Positions 1-6,713 of a stretch of 12,301 bases of DNA are shown here, piece by piece; within the stretch, counting starts at the first letter, position 1; the number at the start of each line of letters is the position of its first letter. The position numbers and the translations under genes are program-made. The stretch is from JACRBE01 sp964429005 (GTDB taxonomy: Bacteria > Chlamydiota > Chlamydiia > Chlamydiales > JACRBE01). The notes beneath the pieces were generated by a model. It saw only the letters and a program-made list of their open reading frames with translations, was not told the origin of the DNA and made no database searches. The stretch lies in NCBI GenBank assembly GCA_964429005.1, contig CAYSAJ010000040.1:1-12301 (forward strand), in the 5' to 3' direction.

Positions 1-71
1 TTTCATTTTACATCGATTCTGAGGAATCTCTAAAGGGGATTAGGCAACAAAGCCGGAAAAACTTATCCTTT

Positions 72-953
72 ATGAGCTTCAGGATTTACTTGTTAAGTAT
101 AAATACCTTTATTAAATTAGTTTTTTTTAATTCTATTTGTTTGTGTGCGGATAATTTTCATGTGATCACTTTATCCAATCATCCAAAACTTGGAATGTTC
201 GCCTCTGCAAACCAGATACTTGGTCATCTTTCTCTTTTTGAGACAAAGCAATTATCTGAGGTTAGAGGTTTTGAAGTCGATTTTGGATCGAATGGCCTTT
301 ATTATGATCCAAGCCACGGGCCAAATTGGTGGAGTTATTTTTTTGAACCTGTGCGTCTAGGAACTAATGAAAATGCAAAAATAGGCGAGCCGCCGGAAGA
401 ACAGTACCGAAGAGCTTGGGAACATAGATATCGACTTTCTAGAGATAGAGCGGCGCAAATCGTAAAGAAGTATATTCGTGTAAAACCCCATATTCAGGAA
501 AAAGTAGATGACTTTGTGCAAGGGGTATTCCAGAATTATTTTGTGATAGGGGTACACTATAGAGGGACAGATAAAGGGGGAGAAGCTCCAAGGGTTCCTT
601 ATGATAAAGTATTCATAGAAATTGATAAGCATTTACAAGATCGCGATCGTTGTCTTATTTTTGTTGCAACAGATGAAATGGATTTGAAGGATCAATTAAA
701 AAAAAGATATCCTGATAAAGTTGTGACTACTGATGCGCAATGTGCAGCTGCGGGGGTGACAGGGATACATTTTTTATTTAACCAAAATTATCACACTGGG
801 GAAGAAGCTCTGATTGACTGTCTTCTTCTGTCTAAGTGTAGTATGCTTATAAGAACGAGTTCAAATTTAAGTCTATGGTCTACTTATTTTAACCCAAACT
901 TGCCCGTCATACTTCTGAATAAGCGTTGGATAAATACTCTAGAACCTGAATAA
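72..953 (+). CDS. Secreted or membrane-anchored fucosyltransferase-like glycosyltransferase (GT23/NodZ/O-FucT type)
   Basis: This 293-aa protein probably transfers a sugar, most likely fucose from GDP-fucose. Residues 159-168 read IGVHYRGTDK, matching the nucleotide-sugar binding motif of alpha-1,6-fucosyltransferases and NodZ (H-x-R-R-T-D-K type). Residues 197-202 (FVATDE) and 243-267 (GEEALIDCLLLSKC, then a Ser-rich segment) match the later conserved blocks of that superfamily. In FUT8 and NodZ two adjacent arginines are present; here the second is Gly (R164-G165). Residues 1-26 are hydrophobic with one Lys inside, resembling a signal peptide or anchor. The start is uncertain: the frame is open back to the window edge and no strong ribosome site precedes this ATG, but the hydrophobic segment right after it favours it. 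The frame may continue a longer upstream gene. Acceptor and partner are unknown. It lies in the chromosomal flank, left of the element. Confidence 0.62.
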   Translation: MSFRIYLLSINTFIKLVFFNSICLCADNFHVITLSNHPKLGMFASANQILGHLSLFETKQLSEVRGFEVDFGSNGLYYDPSHGPNWWSYFFEPVRLGTNENAKIGEPPEEQYRRAWEHRYRLSRDRAAQIVKKYIRVKPHIQEKVDDFVQGVFQNYFVIGVHYRGTDKGGEAPRVPYDKVFIEIDKHLQDRDRCLIFVATDEMDLKDQLKKRYPDKVVTTDAQCAAAGVTGIHFLFNQNYHTGEEALIDCLLLSKCSMLIRTSSNLSLWSTYFNPNLPVILLNKRWINTLEPE

Positions 954-996
954 ACCTTTCATGTTTACGTTATGTTTGCATTCAGAAGTCTGAAAG

Positions 997-1057
997 CCTC
1001 TCCAAGCGCAGTGGTCAATACGACGAGGACTATAGCAGGTCTACTAGCCCGGGGAGG
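997..1057 (+). other. GC-rich hairpin and 32-codon mini-ORF between the two enzyme genes
   Basis: The 70 bases 991-1060 hold 40 G or C (57%), clearly above the AT-rich neighbours. CCTCTCC at 997-1003 can pair with GGGGAGG at 1051-1057 (7 pairs, one G-U), closing a 61-nt structure. A plus-strand ORF at 972-1070 (ATG to TGA) also runs through it and would encode 32 residues, with no clear ribosome site. It could be a gene remnant, a small RNA or a decayed repeat. I do not recognise it. Confidence 0.25.
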
Positions 1058-1126
1058 GGAAGGGATATGACAAAACTGTACAAGGTATTTTGTCTCCGAT
1101 TTATGTAGAGTTAACAACTTGGATAT

Positions 1127-1891
1127 ATGCTTGGTTTAGTTCTTTTTTGTTTGAGTTGTTTGCCTCTCTATGGTTTTCATTCAGAGGATGCAAATCATTT
1201 CTTACTCACGACTCCCCATTCGGGAACTAACCTTACTTATTGCTATCTTCAAGCTCTCACACACAAGCCAGTTTATCGTCTAAACTTTGATTTAACTTAT
1301 TTTGAAACGAACCCATTAGAGACTTTTATTGATTTTTCGAAAAAGAAGCTATTCAAATCACATCATGGCGAGTTTATCTCTCTATTCAACCAAAAAGGAA
1401 ATAAGCTCTTATTCATTTTGCGGGATTATAAAGAAGTCATGGCTCGAAATTATGGCCGAGATTTTATTAGCAAGGTAAAGAGTAATAATTTTTTTCACCA
1501 ATCAAAATTTTCTCTTTACATAGATAATCTAAATGTTTACGACCAATGGGATCCTAGCAATCGCTTACTGATCTACTACGAAAATCTTATCTCATATCCT
1601 GCAGAAGAAATGAAAAAGATCATTCTATTTTTTGATGAACCCATTCCAAACTGTTTCACGCCTGCATTTTTAAAAGAGATAAATGAAGCAGTATTGGCTT
1701 ATTACGATAAAAGATACAGACATTCGGGAGGTTCTCACTCCAAAGGCTTAGATTTAAAATATCACGCTAAGGATACCCCATCTGCAATTTTGGAAATGAT
1801 CGATGAATACATCGCCACTGAGTATCCAGTTCTTTGGAGCAAATATTTAAGTCGGTATAAAGAATGTAAAAACAAAAGGCCTCAGTCTTGA
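1127..1891 (+). CDS. Secreted sulfotransferase-like protein
   Basis: This 254-aa protein resembles PAPS-dependent sulfotransferases, which move a sulfuryl group from PAPS to a sugar, lipid or protein hydroxyl. Residues 28-36 (TTPHSGTNL) correspond to the 5'-phosphosulfate loop (TxPKSGTTW in the family), with His where the usual Lys is. Residues 94-110 (LLFILRDYKEVMARNYG) fit the 3'-phosphate motif (RNPKDVxxSxY). Residues 146-169 (RLLIYYENL, then YPAEEMKKIILFF) match the family's conserved YEDL-kxP block. A C-terminal GGSHSKG segment at 201-207 lies where families carry an RKG motif. Residues 1-17 are hydrophobic, so export or anchoring is likely. The loss of the loop Lys may mean altered or lost catalysis. 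The ribosome site is weak (GGA a few bases upstream). It follows the fucosyltransferase-like gene on the same strand after 173 bp. Confidence 0.6.
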   Translation: MLGLVLFCLSCLPLYGFHSEDANHFLLTTPHSGTNLTYCYLQALTHKPVYRLNFDLTYFETNPLETFIDFSKKKLFKSHHGEFISLFNQKGNKLLFILRDYKEVMARNYGRDFISKVKSNNFFHQSKFSLYIDNLNVYDQWDPSNRLLIYYENLISYPAEEMKKIILFFDEPIPNCFTPAFLKEINEAVLAYYDKRYRHSGGSHSKGLDLKYHAKDTPSAILEMIDEYIATEYPVLWSKYLSRYKECKNKRPQS

Positions 1892-1908
1892 AACGAAGCC
1901 TTCTTTTT
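1876..1908. terminator. Bidirectional-looking hairpin terminator
   Basis: AAGGC at 1876-1880 pairs with GCCTT at 1898-1902, with weaker pairing continuing inside. The plus strand then reads TCTTTTT, and the minus strand carries a T-rich run after the same stem. It overlaps the stop codon of the sulfotransferase-like gene. It probably ends that transcript, and originally also that of the minus-strand RNA gene whose 3' end lies just to the right. Confidence 0.55.
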
Positions 1909-1911
1909 GAT

Positions 1912-1931
1912 TGGAGGTGGAGAGATTCGAA
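1912..1931 (-). other. Left attachment site: 3' end fragment of a tRNA-Ala or tmRNA gene
   Basis: Read on the minus strand, these 20 bases give T-loop TTCGAAT, T-stem 3' strand CTCTC, acceptor 3' strand CACCTCC and discriminator A, with no encoded CCA. The bases that should form the T-stem 5' strand (CCCTG on the minus strand) do not pair with CTCTC, and no matching acceptor 5' strand occurs where a 75-90 nt gene would begin. It is therefore a fragment. A T at acceptor position 70 allows the G3-U70 pair typical of tRNA-Ala and tmRNA. Integrases of the type encoded downstream use such 3' ends as crossover sites. In this orientation the chromosome is to the left and the element to the right. 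Confidence 0.68.
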
Positions 1932-1987
1932 CAGGGATTTATAGCTCGTACTATTTCATAGATAAACTCAGTCGATTTTTGAGTATG

Positions 1988-2007
1988 TTTACGCATTATT
2001 TACGCAC
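1988..2007 (-). repeat. Phased pair of RTGCGTAA motifs next to the attachment site
   Basis: The minus strand carries GTGCGTAAA and ATGCGTAAA with an 11-bp period (plus-strand TTTACGCAC at 1999-2007 and TTTACGCAT at 1988-1996). They lie about 60 bp inside the attachment fragment and overlap the end of the CoiA-like gene. The same pair with the same 11-bp phasing recurs at 4247-4265. The distance from the crossover fits integrase arm-type or excisionase binding sites, which is inference. Confidence 0.45.
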
Positions 2008-3363
2008 TAGACTGGATAAAACAGGAGCAAAAGCATCTTTATTGTGAGAACTTCCTTCAACAGAGTAAGTCTTAAATTTCTTAGAAGACTGAAGAACCCT
2101 GTGATGTGTGCTTTTTACGCCTGATGGCGGCGTAGGGGTATTACTTATTACCTCAAAGCAACAGCTTCCTGGGTATTGGTATTCTCCATCAATTAATGTC
2201 AGTATTCCCAATTTCCGAAGGTGGTAAAAATAGATCTGAAGAGTTTTCCAAGAAGATAGCTGAGTAGCATCAATATCGGTAGGAATAAGCTGAGGATATT
2301 TTCTGTTATATATCCCTATTATCCCTACACACGCAGGAACTTTTAACCCAACTATATTTCGGAGACAGTCATCAACTTCTTTAACTAAAAAATAATTTCC
2401 GATCTTGTTGTAAATGAAATTCCTATAAAAAGCTGTTTGCCAGATACGTCTGTCGCATCCAAAGATCCAGTCACAATGAGAGCTATATGCATTAACGTAA
2501 TTAGGTAACGAGCGCCATGAAAAAGGGAGATGTGGGGCATTCGCTTTCCAAATAGGATGCATTTCTGCTTCTTGCTTAAGCTGAGTTATATGTTTCTCGG
2601 AGGATACTTCCTTCAGATTATCCAGCGCACGCAAGAGCTTCTCTGATTCAAATTGTTCCTCCTTTTGTTTTTTCAGGCCTTCCTGTTTGTATTGACTTTC
2701 CTGTTCTTCAATTGCTCTAGCTACTTTCTGTTTAAGCTCTGAATTTGCGATATTATGAGCTTTTGCATTATGCAGCCATTGAATACGCTGCACATCATTG
2801 ATACATCTCCATAAAGCTTCCCAGTTTTCGACATCTTCAAGAGTCAGATTAGATAGATTAATTTCTATAGCTGAGATATTTGCTTTTTTTATTTTTTCGA
2901 TTTTTTGATCGTCCACTTTATGCCGATAAAAAATTTCAATGATAAGTGGTGTGTTCTCTTTTTTTGCTAAGAGGTCAGCTCTCATATCATGAAGCTCTAT
3001 TTCTTCATCCACAGTATCAAAGGAGATGCTTTCTGCATTTTTTCTAACGGTTTTTTGCTCGGTATGGTTTTTTCCTTTTGAATCTCTTGCTGATGCTATA
3101 GCAATACATTGGGGGAGTGTTATATTCTTTTTTCCTCTTATCATTTTTTTAGCGGCAAGATGGATAGCGCTCTCAAATCCGCCTTGACAATCATTAATAA
3201 TGGCATGTTTGAAATGATGCTGGTTTTTATCGCCTTTACTTGCAATCAGGGGAGATCCGCAATCTGGACAGACGCAATTGCATTCTTTACCTCTGTCTAC
3301 ATCATTAACATGAACAAGCTCATTATCTTTATTAAGCCCAAAAGGTAGTTTTATTGATTTCAT
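1996..3363 (-). CDS. CoiA-like zinc-finger and PD-(D/E)XK nuclease-family protein with extended C-terminus
   Basis: This 455-aa protein has the architecture of the competence-protein CoiA family. Residues 28-53 contain C28, C30, C32-P-D-C35-G and HHFKH (49-53), a zinc-finger-like start. Residues 125-170 carry the nuclease-like core: R128-A-D130, a short loop, then IIEIFYRH with E143, K154 and AIEINLS on the last strand. About 200-270 is charged and probably coiled coil. The rest (275-440) is a Trp- and Tyr-rich C-terminal domain (for example DWIFGCDRRIWQ) that I cannot name. CoiA proteins act on incoming DNA during transformation, but family members also occur on mobile elements, where the role is unclear. 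A good ribosome site (AAGAGGT) precedes the start. It is the second gene of a minus-strand operon, 5 bp after the preceding stop codon. A DNA-processing or defence role is likely but unproven. Confidence 0.7.
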   Translation of the reverse strand: MKSIKLPFGLNKDNELVHVNDVDRGKECNCVCPDCGSPLIASKGDKNQHHFKHAIINDCQGGFESAIHLAAKKMIRGKKNITLPQCIAIASARDSKGKNHTEQKTVRKNAESISFDTVDEEIELHDMRADLLAKKENTPLIIEIFYRHKVDDQKIEKIKKANISAIEINLSNLTLEDVENWEALWRCINDVQRIQWLHNAKAHNIANSELKQKVARAIEEQESQYKQEGLKKQKEEQFESEKLLRALDNLKEVSSEKHITQLKQEAEMHPIWKANAPHLPFSWRSLPNYVNAYSSHCDWIFGCDRRIWQTAFYRNFIYNKIGNYFLVKEVDDCLRNIVGLKVPACVGIIGIYNRKYPQLIPTDIDATQLSSWKTLQIYFYHLRKLGILTLIDGEYQYPGSCCFEVISNTPTPPSGVKSTHHRVLQSSKKFKTYSVEGSSHNKDAFAPVLSSLVRK

Positions 3364-3368
3364 GGAGA

Positions 3369-4034
3369 CTAAACCTCTTGAATTGCAGATTTATATGGTC
3401 TACTCAGATCTTGACCCAGTTGCTGAGCTAGTTCGTTTCCTATTTGCTGACGGATTGTTTCGGCAAACTTCTTCACAAACCAATCTGGACGGTCATATTG
3501 AGGGCCAATGTTCGCTAGACATGTAGCAGTCGCTGCAGAGCAGTGAATTTCAGGATTGCTTACAAGAGATCGCGCTACAAAGCGAATTGCTTCCATCAAG
3601 GCAGCGGCTTGATCTGCAGCATTACACTTCGATAACTTTAGCGCAGAAATGATATGAGAGGCCAATGCCCATGCATTTTCAATGGCTGCTTTATTGTCCC
3701 TAAAAAACTGCATCGGATCACCTGATGTCATAAACTCATGCACATGAGTATTTCTATCACCATCAATGTCATTGGCGATCTGATCAACGGAGGAAATTAA
3801 ATCCAAATGATATTGACCAAGCATTTTTGCTGCGTATTGATAATCTTCATCTGTCCAACCCACAGGAAGTTCCACTGCTTTATCAAGAGCATGTCGAACT
3901 TCTTCTGGAGTTCTTTTAGAGCGCCACCTTCCTGGAGAGCCTTCCCATAACCGATAAATTTTATCAGCTTCTCGTTTGAGTTGTTCTTTTCTACGGAAAC
4001 GAATTTGTGTATCAACATTTGTGAACTTAGCCAT
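3369..4034 (-). CDS. Protein of unknown function, first gene of the attachment-proximal operon
   Basis: I do not recognise this 221-aa protein. The N-terminus (1-50) is strongly basic (RFRRKEQLKREADK, then GRWRSKR), which suggests nucleic-acid contact. The remainder is probably mostly helical, with Cys, Asp and Ala-rich segments (about 135-175). No signal peptide or membrane segment is seen. The start is well supported: AAGAAGG lies 8 bases before the ATG and a promoter candidate lies about 30 bases further upstream. It is followed after 5 bp by the CoiA-like gene, so the two are almost certainly co-transcribed and may act together, for example as specificity factor, regulator or antitoxin to the nuclease. 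That pairing is inferred from position only. Confidence 0.72.
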   Translation of the reverse strand: MAKFTNVDTQIRFRRKEQLKREADKIYRLWEGSPGRWRSKRTPEEVRHALDKAVELPVGWTDEDYQYAAKMLGQYHLDLISSVDQIANDIDGDRNTHVHEFMTSGDPMQFFRDNKAAIENAWALASHIISALKLSKCNAADQAAALMEAIRFVARSLVSNPEIHCSAATATCLANIGPQYDRPDWFVKKFAETIRQQIGNELAQQLGQDLSRPYKSAIQEV

Positions 4035-4061
4035 AAAGTAACCTTCTTTTTCGCTTATACA

Positions 4062-4107
4062 ATCTTAAAGTCAGATTATGTTAAGTCAAATGGAGCATGT
4101 ATGTCAA
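4062..4107 (-). promoter_or_regulatory. Promoter candidates for the minus-strand cargo operon
   Basis: Two overlapping sigma70-type promoters can be read on the minus strand. One has a perfect TTGACA (4102-4107) with TAACAT (4078-4083) at an 18-bp spacer. The other has TTGACT (4084-4089) with TAAGAT (4062-4067) at a 16-bp spacer. Both lead into the start at 4034. Confidence 0.5.
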
Positions 4108-4156
4108 GGGTGTTGATGAGATTTCAACTTAGCAGATTTATGATCCATATTTGTAC

Positions 4157-4233
4157 GTGACACACGTGACATCTGTTACTCGCAGGGAAAAGTTCCCATA
4201 ACTTCTAACTTAATTTGGTAGTGACAAGTGACA
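4157..4233 (+). repeat. Four GTGACA direct repeats
   Basis: GTGACA occurs at 4157-4162, 4166-4171, 4221-4226 and 4228-4233. The first two are part of a 9-bp period ACGTGACAY repeat; the last two form a perfect tandem AGTGACA pair with a 7-bp period. The reverse complement TGTCAC recurs before the primase gene (10001-10006 and 10063-10068). A shared binding site for an element-encoded regulator or replication protein is possible. Confidence 0.45.
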
Positions 4234-4246
4234 AATTTTCTCTCAA

Positions 4247-4265
4247 ATGCGTAATCAGTGCGTAA
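4247..4265 (+). repeat. Second phased pair of RTGCGTAA motifs
   Basis: ATGCGTAA at 4247-4254 and GTGCGTAA at 4258-4265 share the 11-bp period of the pair at 1988-2007, in the opposite arrangement and strand. They lie upstream of the integrase, so they may be integrase or excisionase sites, or an integrase operator. Confidence 0.42.
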
Positions 4266-4393
4266 TTACCGCGATCATGTTTTGCAAGTTGTTAAAATAT
4301 AGTAAAATATGTCAAAAGGTCGTAAGACTGTCCATCTCTTATTGCTCTTTATTCTGCTTTTTTCTACAGTATCCTCTTTCCTTCTGGAGGTAT

Positions 4394-5479
4394 ATGGGAA
4401 CGATCAGAGAATACAAAAAAGAAGACGGTTCTAGCACTTATCATGCTGAGGTTCGGCTAAAAGGATATCCACCACAAAGAGCTTCCTTCCGAACAAGGAC
4501 TTTAGCCAAGAAATGGATCCAGGACACGGAATCATCGGTTCGTGATGGACGGCATTTTAAAACCGCAGCCGCAAAAAAGCATACCGTAGGGGATGTCATC
4601 GACCGTTTCCTGTCTCAATGGTTAGCAACGAAATATCCTCATAGAATTCTCAGACAGAGTTCTTACCTTGGTTGGTGGAAGAATAGACTAGGGCATTTAT
4701 TACTTGTGGACCTTACTCCTTCAGTAATAGCTGAGGCAAGAGATTCTCTTCTTTCTGAAAAAACTGATCGAAAATCACTACGGTCTGGATCAACAACAAA
4801 CCGTTACTTAGTTTCTTTTTCTAAAGCGCTCACTATCGCAATGAAAGAGTGGGGCTGGCTGGATGATAACCCGATGAGAAAAGTATCAAAGCCTTCGGAA
4901 GGTAAAGGAAGAAACCGACTTCTATCTTTAGAAGAGAAAGATAGGCTTTTGAAGGCATGTAAAGCTTCACCTAGCAAGCATTTGTTCCCGATAGTGTCGC
5001 TCGCTCTTTTGACAGGTATGAGGTATGGGGAGATCGTTAGCCTTGATTGGAATAACATCGATTATCTCTCAAAGACCGTAACCCTCGAAGAAACCAAAAA
5101 CGGCGAAAGAAGAGTTATTCCTCTAACCCCAGCTGTAGAACAAATCCTCCATTCTTGCAGAGGAACAGATATCGATTCTGGCCTTGTGTTCAAACCTACA
5201 GGGAAAACAAATCGATCAGGCGTAGTCGACATTCGAAACGCATTCCTTAAAGCACTCAATGAAGCGAAGATTTCCGATTTTAGGTTTCATGACCTTCGTC
5301 ATGCCAGCGCCTCATATTTAGCGATGAACGGTGCAACCCAGGGAGAGCTCATGGCAATCCTTGGTCATAAAACTCCAACGATGACAAGGCGATACGCTCA
5401 CTACAGTCAAAAACATATGGCTTCTCTTATGGAGAGGATGCACGCAAACATATTAGCAGAGGAGTTTAATAATGGCTAA
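4394..5479 (+). CDS. int: Tyrosine recombinase (phage-type integrase)
   Basis: This 361-aa integrase catalyses site-specific insertion and excision of the element. It has an N-terminal arm-binding-like region (1-55; MGTIREYKKEDGSSTY, RASFRTRTLAKKW), a core-binding SAM-like domain (about 62-155) and a catalytic domain (about 175-345). All catalytic residues are present: R210 (LLTGMRYGE), K235, H299 and R302 (FHDLRHASASYLA), H325 (ILGHKT) and nucleophile Y334. The frame is open 49 codons further upstream, but those residues are hydrophobic, Cys-rich and unlike any integrase. GGAGG at 4386-4390 just before the ATG at 4394 supports the shorter form, although the 3-base spacing is tight. Its end overlaps the next gene by 8 bases. 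The RNA-gene 3' fragment at 1912-1931 is its likely attachment scar. Confidence 0.93.
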   Translation: MGTIREYKKEDGSSTYHAEVRLKGYPPQRASFRTRTLAKKWIQDTESSVRDGRHFKTAAAKKHTVGDVIDRFLSQWLATKYPHRILRQSSYLGWWKNRLGHLLLVDLTPSVIAEARDSLLSEKTDRKSLRSGSTTNRYLVSFSKALTIAMKEWGWLDDNPMRKVSKPSEGKGRNRLLSLEEKDRLLKACKASPSKHLFPIVSLALLTGMRYGEIVSLDWNNIDYLSKTVTLEETKNGERRVIPLTPAVEQILHSCRGTDIDSGLVFKPTGKTNRSGVVDIRNAFLKALNEAKISDFRFHDLRHASASYLAMNGATQGELMAILGHKTPTMTRRYAHYSQKHMASLMERMHANILAEEFNNG

Positions 5480-6713
5480 ATCAAAAGGCAAATCAGCTCA
5501 AGAGCTTCTAGAAGAAGGATTACAACTTGAAATGGATATAATATCAACGAGCACAACTGCAGGAGGTGTTCTTAAGTGTTTGCCAGGCCTATTTACCGTG
5601 CTAAGAAAATCTCCTTTAACAATACCACTTCTTCTTCAACTCGATGATTCTATTTCACAAGAAGACATAGAAGGTCTGCATGATTTGGAAAAAGCCAATA
5701 GCTGGGTTTTTGATCGTTTAAGAGAGCTTAATCCATTTATGTCAAAATTCATGCAACATGAGATCCTTGATGTTTTAACTTTTAAGATTTTTCCCTTCGA
5801 TGGAACTGGATATTTTTTTACTGGATGGGGTTGTCTTTTAAGAGCATGCAATAATTTAAAAAAATTACACTTGTATAAACTTCCTTTTAGTTCCTCGTTT
5901 TACAAGTGGGCATTGGAAAATCCTTCGTCGTTATTAGAAGGAAGGGATATTAAGTACAATTGTAATAATTCTTTACTTTTGAAAATGACTAAGATAGTTC
6001 CCATTGTTAAAAAAGAAGAGATATCTTCTCTAGGACCTTGTGTTTTACTCCATCCTTATTCAAACGAACCTGATTTCGTCACAAAGTGTTTAAAGCGAAG
6101 TTCAATAGAAAAAAGAGCTCTGGAATGGAAAGAATTGATAGATAGCAAACTTGAAGAGCTTTACCGTTTTTTAAAGATTTTGTCTCAATATGAAACCTAT
6201 ATTCCCGTAACTCTTGATCCTGAAAATCCTCTTATCATTGAAAGTTTTAAAGAAATGGAAGCCAAAATAGTTCAAGCACATGTTGGATATTATTTAAGCT
6301 GTTTTTCTTCTGTGGATTATAAAAAACATTCCCTTACCAAAGATGAACTTATTAGTTTAATCAGCCGCTTTATCAAATTCATTAAGAAAAAAATGTTTGA
6401 TCCTCATATGAAAGGAAAACAGCTTGAGAGTTATCTAAGCAAAAAAGCCGAACAATATTCCTCGGATTGGCTTATTCAGAGAGTTTCTCTAATGACTAAT
6501 GAGGAACGAAGACTATATACTTATGAAAAAGCATTTGCTGAACTAAAAAGGATGGCTACTGATACCTGCCTAATTGATTATGTGTCTGAAACCATGCTTA
6601 AGGAGCGTGCAGGTCCTTTTGCTAAAAAATGCCTTCAGGAAAAACACTCGATTGATTGGGCTCCTGCCCCAGGTAGAGGGAAAAAAGGGTGGGGTCCGAA
6701 GAATTTTTCATAA
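5472..6713 (+). CDS. Protein of unknown function translationally coupled to the integrase
   Basis: I do not recognise this 413-aa protein. Its start overlaps the integrase stop (the ATGGCTAA overlap), so translation is probably coupled and it belongs to the integrase operon. It looks soluble, helical and Lys-rich, with no signal peptide or clear membrane segment. Notable parts are a basic, Ser-rich N-terminus, a Trp/Phe-rich section around 115-150, a long helical charged middle (about 215-300), and a short Gly/Lys-rich tail (residues 401-413, GRGKKGWGPKNFS) that could contact nucleic acid. The tail region is duplicated imperfectly just downstream. The coupling suggests a role in integration control, replication or immunity, but nothing in the sequence names one. 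Confidence 0.75.
   Translation: MAKSKGKSAQELLEEGLQLEMDIISTSTTAGGVLKCLPGLFTVLRKSPLTIPLLLQLDDSISQEDIEGLHDLEKANSWVFDRLRELNPFMSKFMQHEILDVLTFKIFPFDGTGYFFTGWGCLLRACNNLKKLHLYKLPFSSSFYKWALENPSSLLEGRDIKYNCNNSLLLKMTKIVPIVKKEEISSLGPCVLLHPYSNEPDFVTKCLKRSSIEKRALEWKELIDSKLEELYRFLKILSQYETYIPVTLDPENPLIIESFKEMEAKIVQAHVGYYLSCFSSVDYKKHSLTKDELISLISRFIKFIKKKMFDPHMKGKQLESYLSKKAEQYSSDWLIQRVSLMTNEERRLYTYEKAFAELKRMATDTCLIDYVSETMLKERAGPFAKKCLQEKHSIDWAPAPGRGKKGWGPKNFS

Larger units (their letters stand above)
4035..4393. other. 359-bp gene-free control region between the divergent cargo operon and integrase
   Basis: It holds, from left to right, the minus-strand promoter for the cargo operon, four GTGACA motifs, a short palindrome (GGGAA at 4185-4189 with TTCCC at 4193-4197), the RTGCGTAA pair, a weak plus-strand promoter candidate (TTGCAA at 4282-4287, TAAAAT at 4303-4308, 15-bp spacer) and a pyrimidine-rich leader before the integrase ribosome site. 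The integrase frame is open through 4247-4393, but the encoded residues are not integrase-like. It probably serves as a regulatory region; an origin function is possible. Confidence 0.5.

Noticed and set aside
1913..1940. 5' end of a tmRNA on the plus strand (GGAGGTG, then GATTCGAACAGGGAT)
   Set aside because: It looks similar to tmRNA 5' ends, but it has an extra A in the TTCGA-CAGG stretch and an A where position 3 should be G. A 3' fragment on the minus strand explains all 20 bases and fits the integrase.
1966..1984. ACTCA/TGAGT inverted repeat as terminator of the CoiA-like gene
   Set aside because: The stem is only 5 bp with a T-poor tail; too weak to call.
1912..1995. Complete tRNA gene on the minus strand
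   Set aside because: The T-stem cannot pair and there is no matching acceptor 5' strand in the following 60-90 bases, so only a 3' fragment is present.
3109..3348. 79-aa plus-strand ORF opposite the CoiA-like gene
   Set aside because: It lies wholly inside the reverse complement of a well-supported gene and has no ribosome site or recognisable sequence.
4247..4393. 49-codon N-terminal extension of the integrase
   Set aside because: The extra residues are hydrophobic and Cys-rich, unlike integrase N-termini, and cover the repeat and promoter region. A GGAGG ribosome site directly precedes the later ATG at 4394, where family-like sequence begins.
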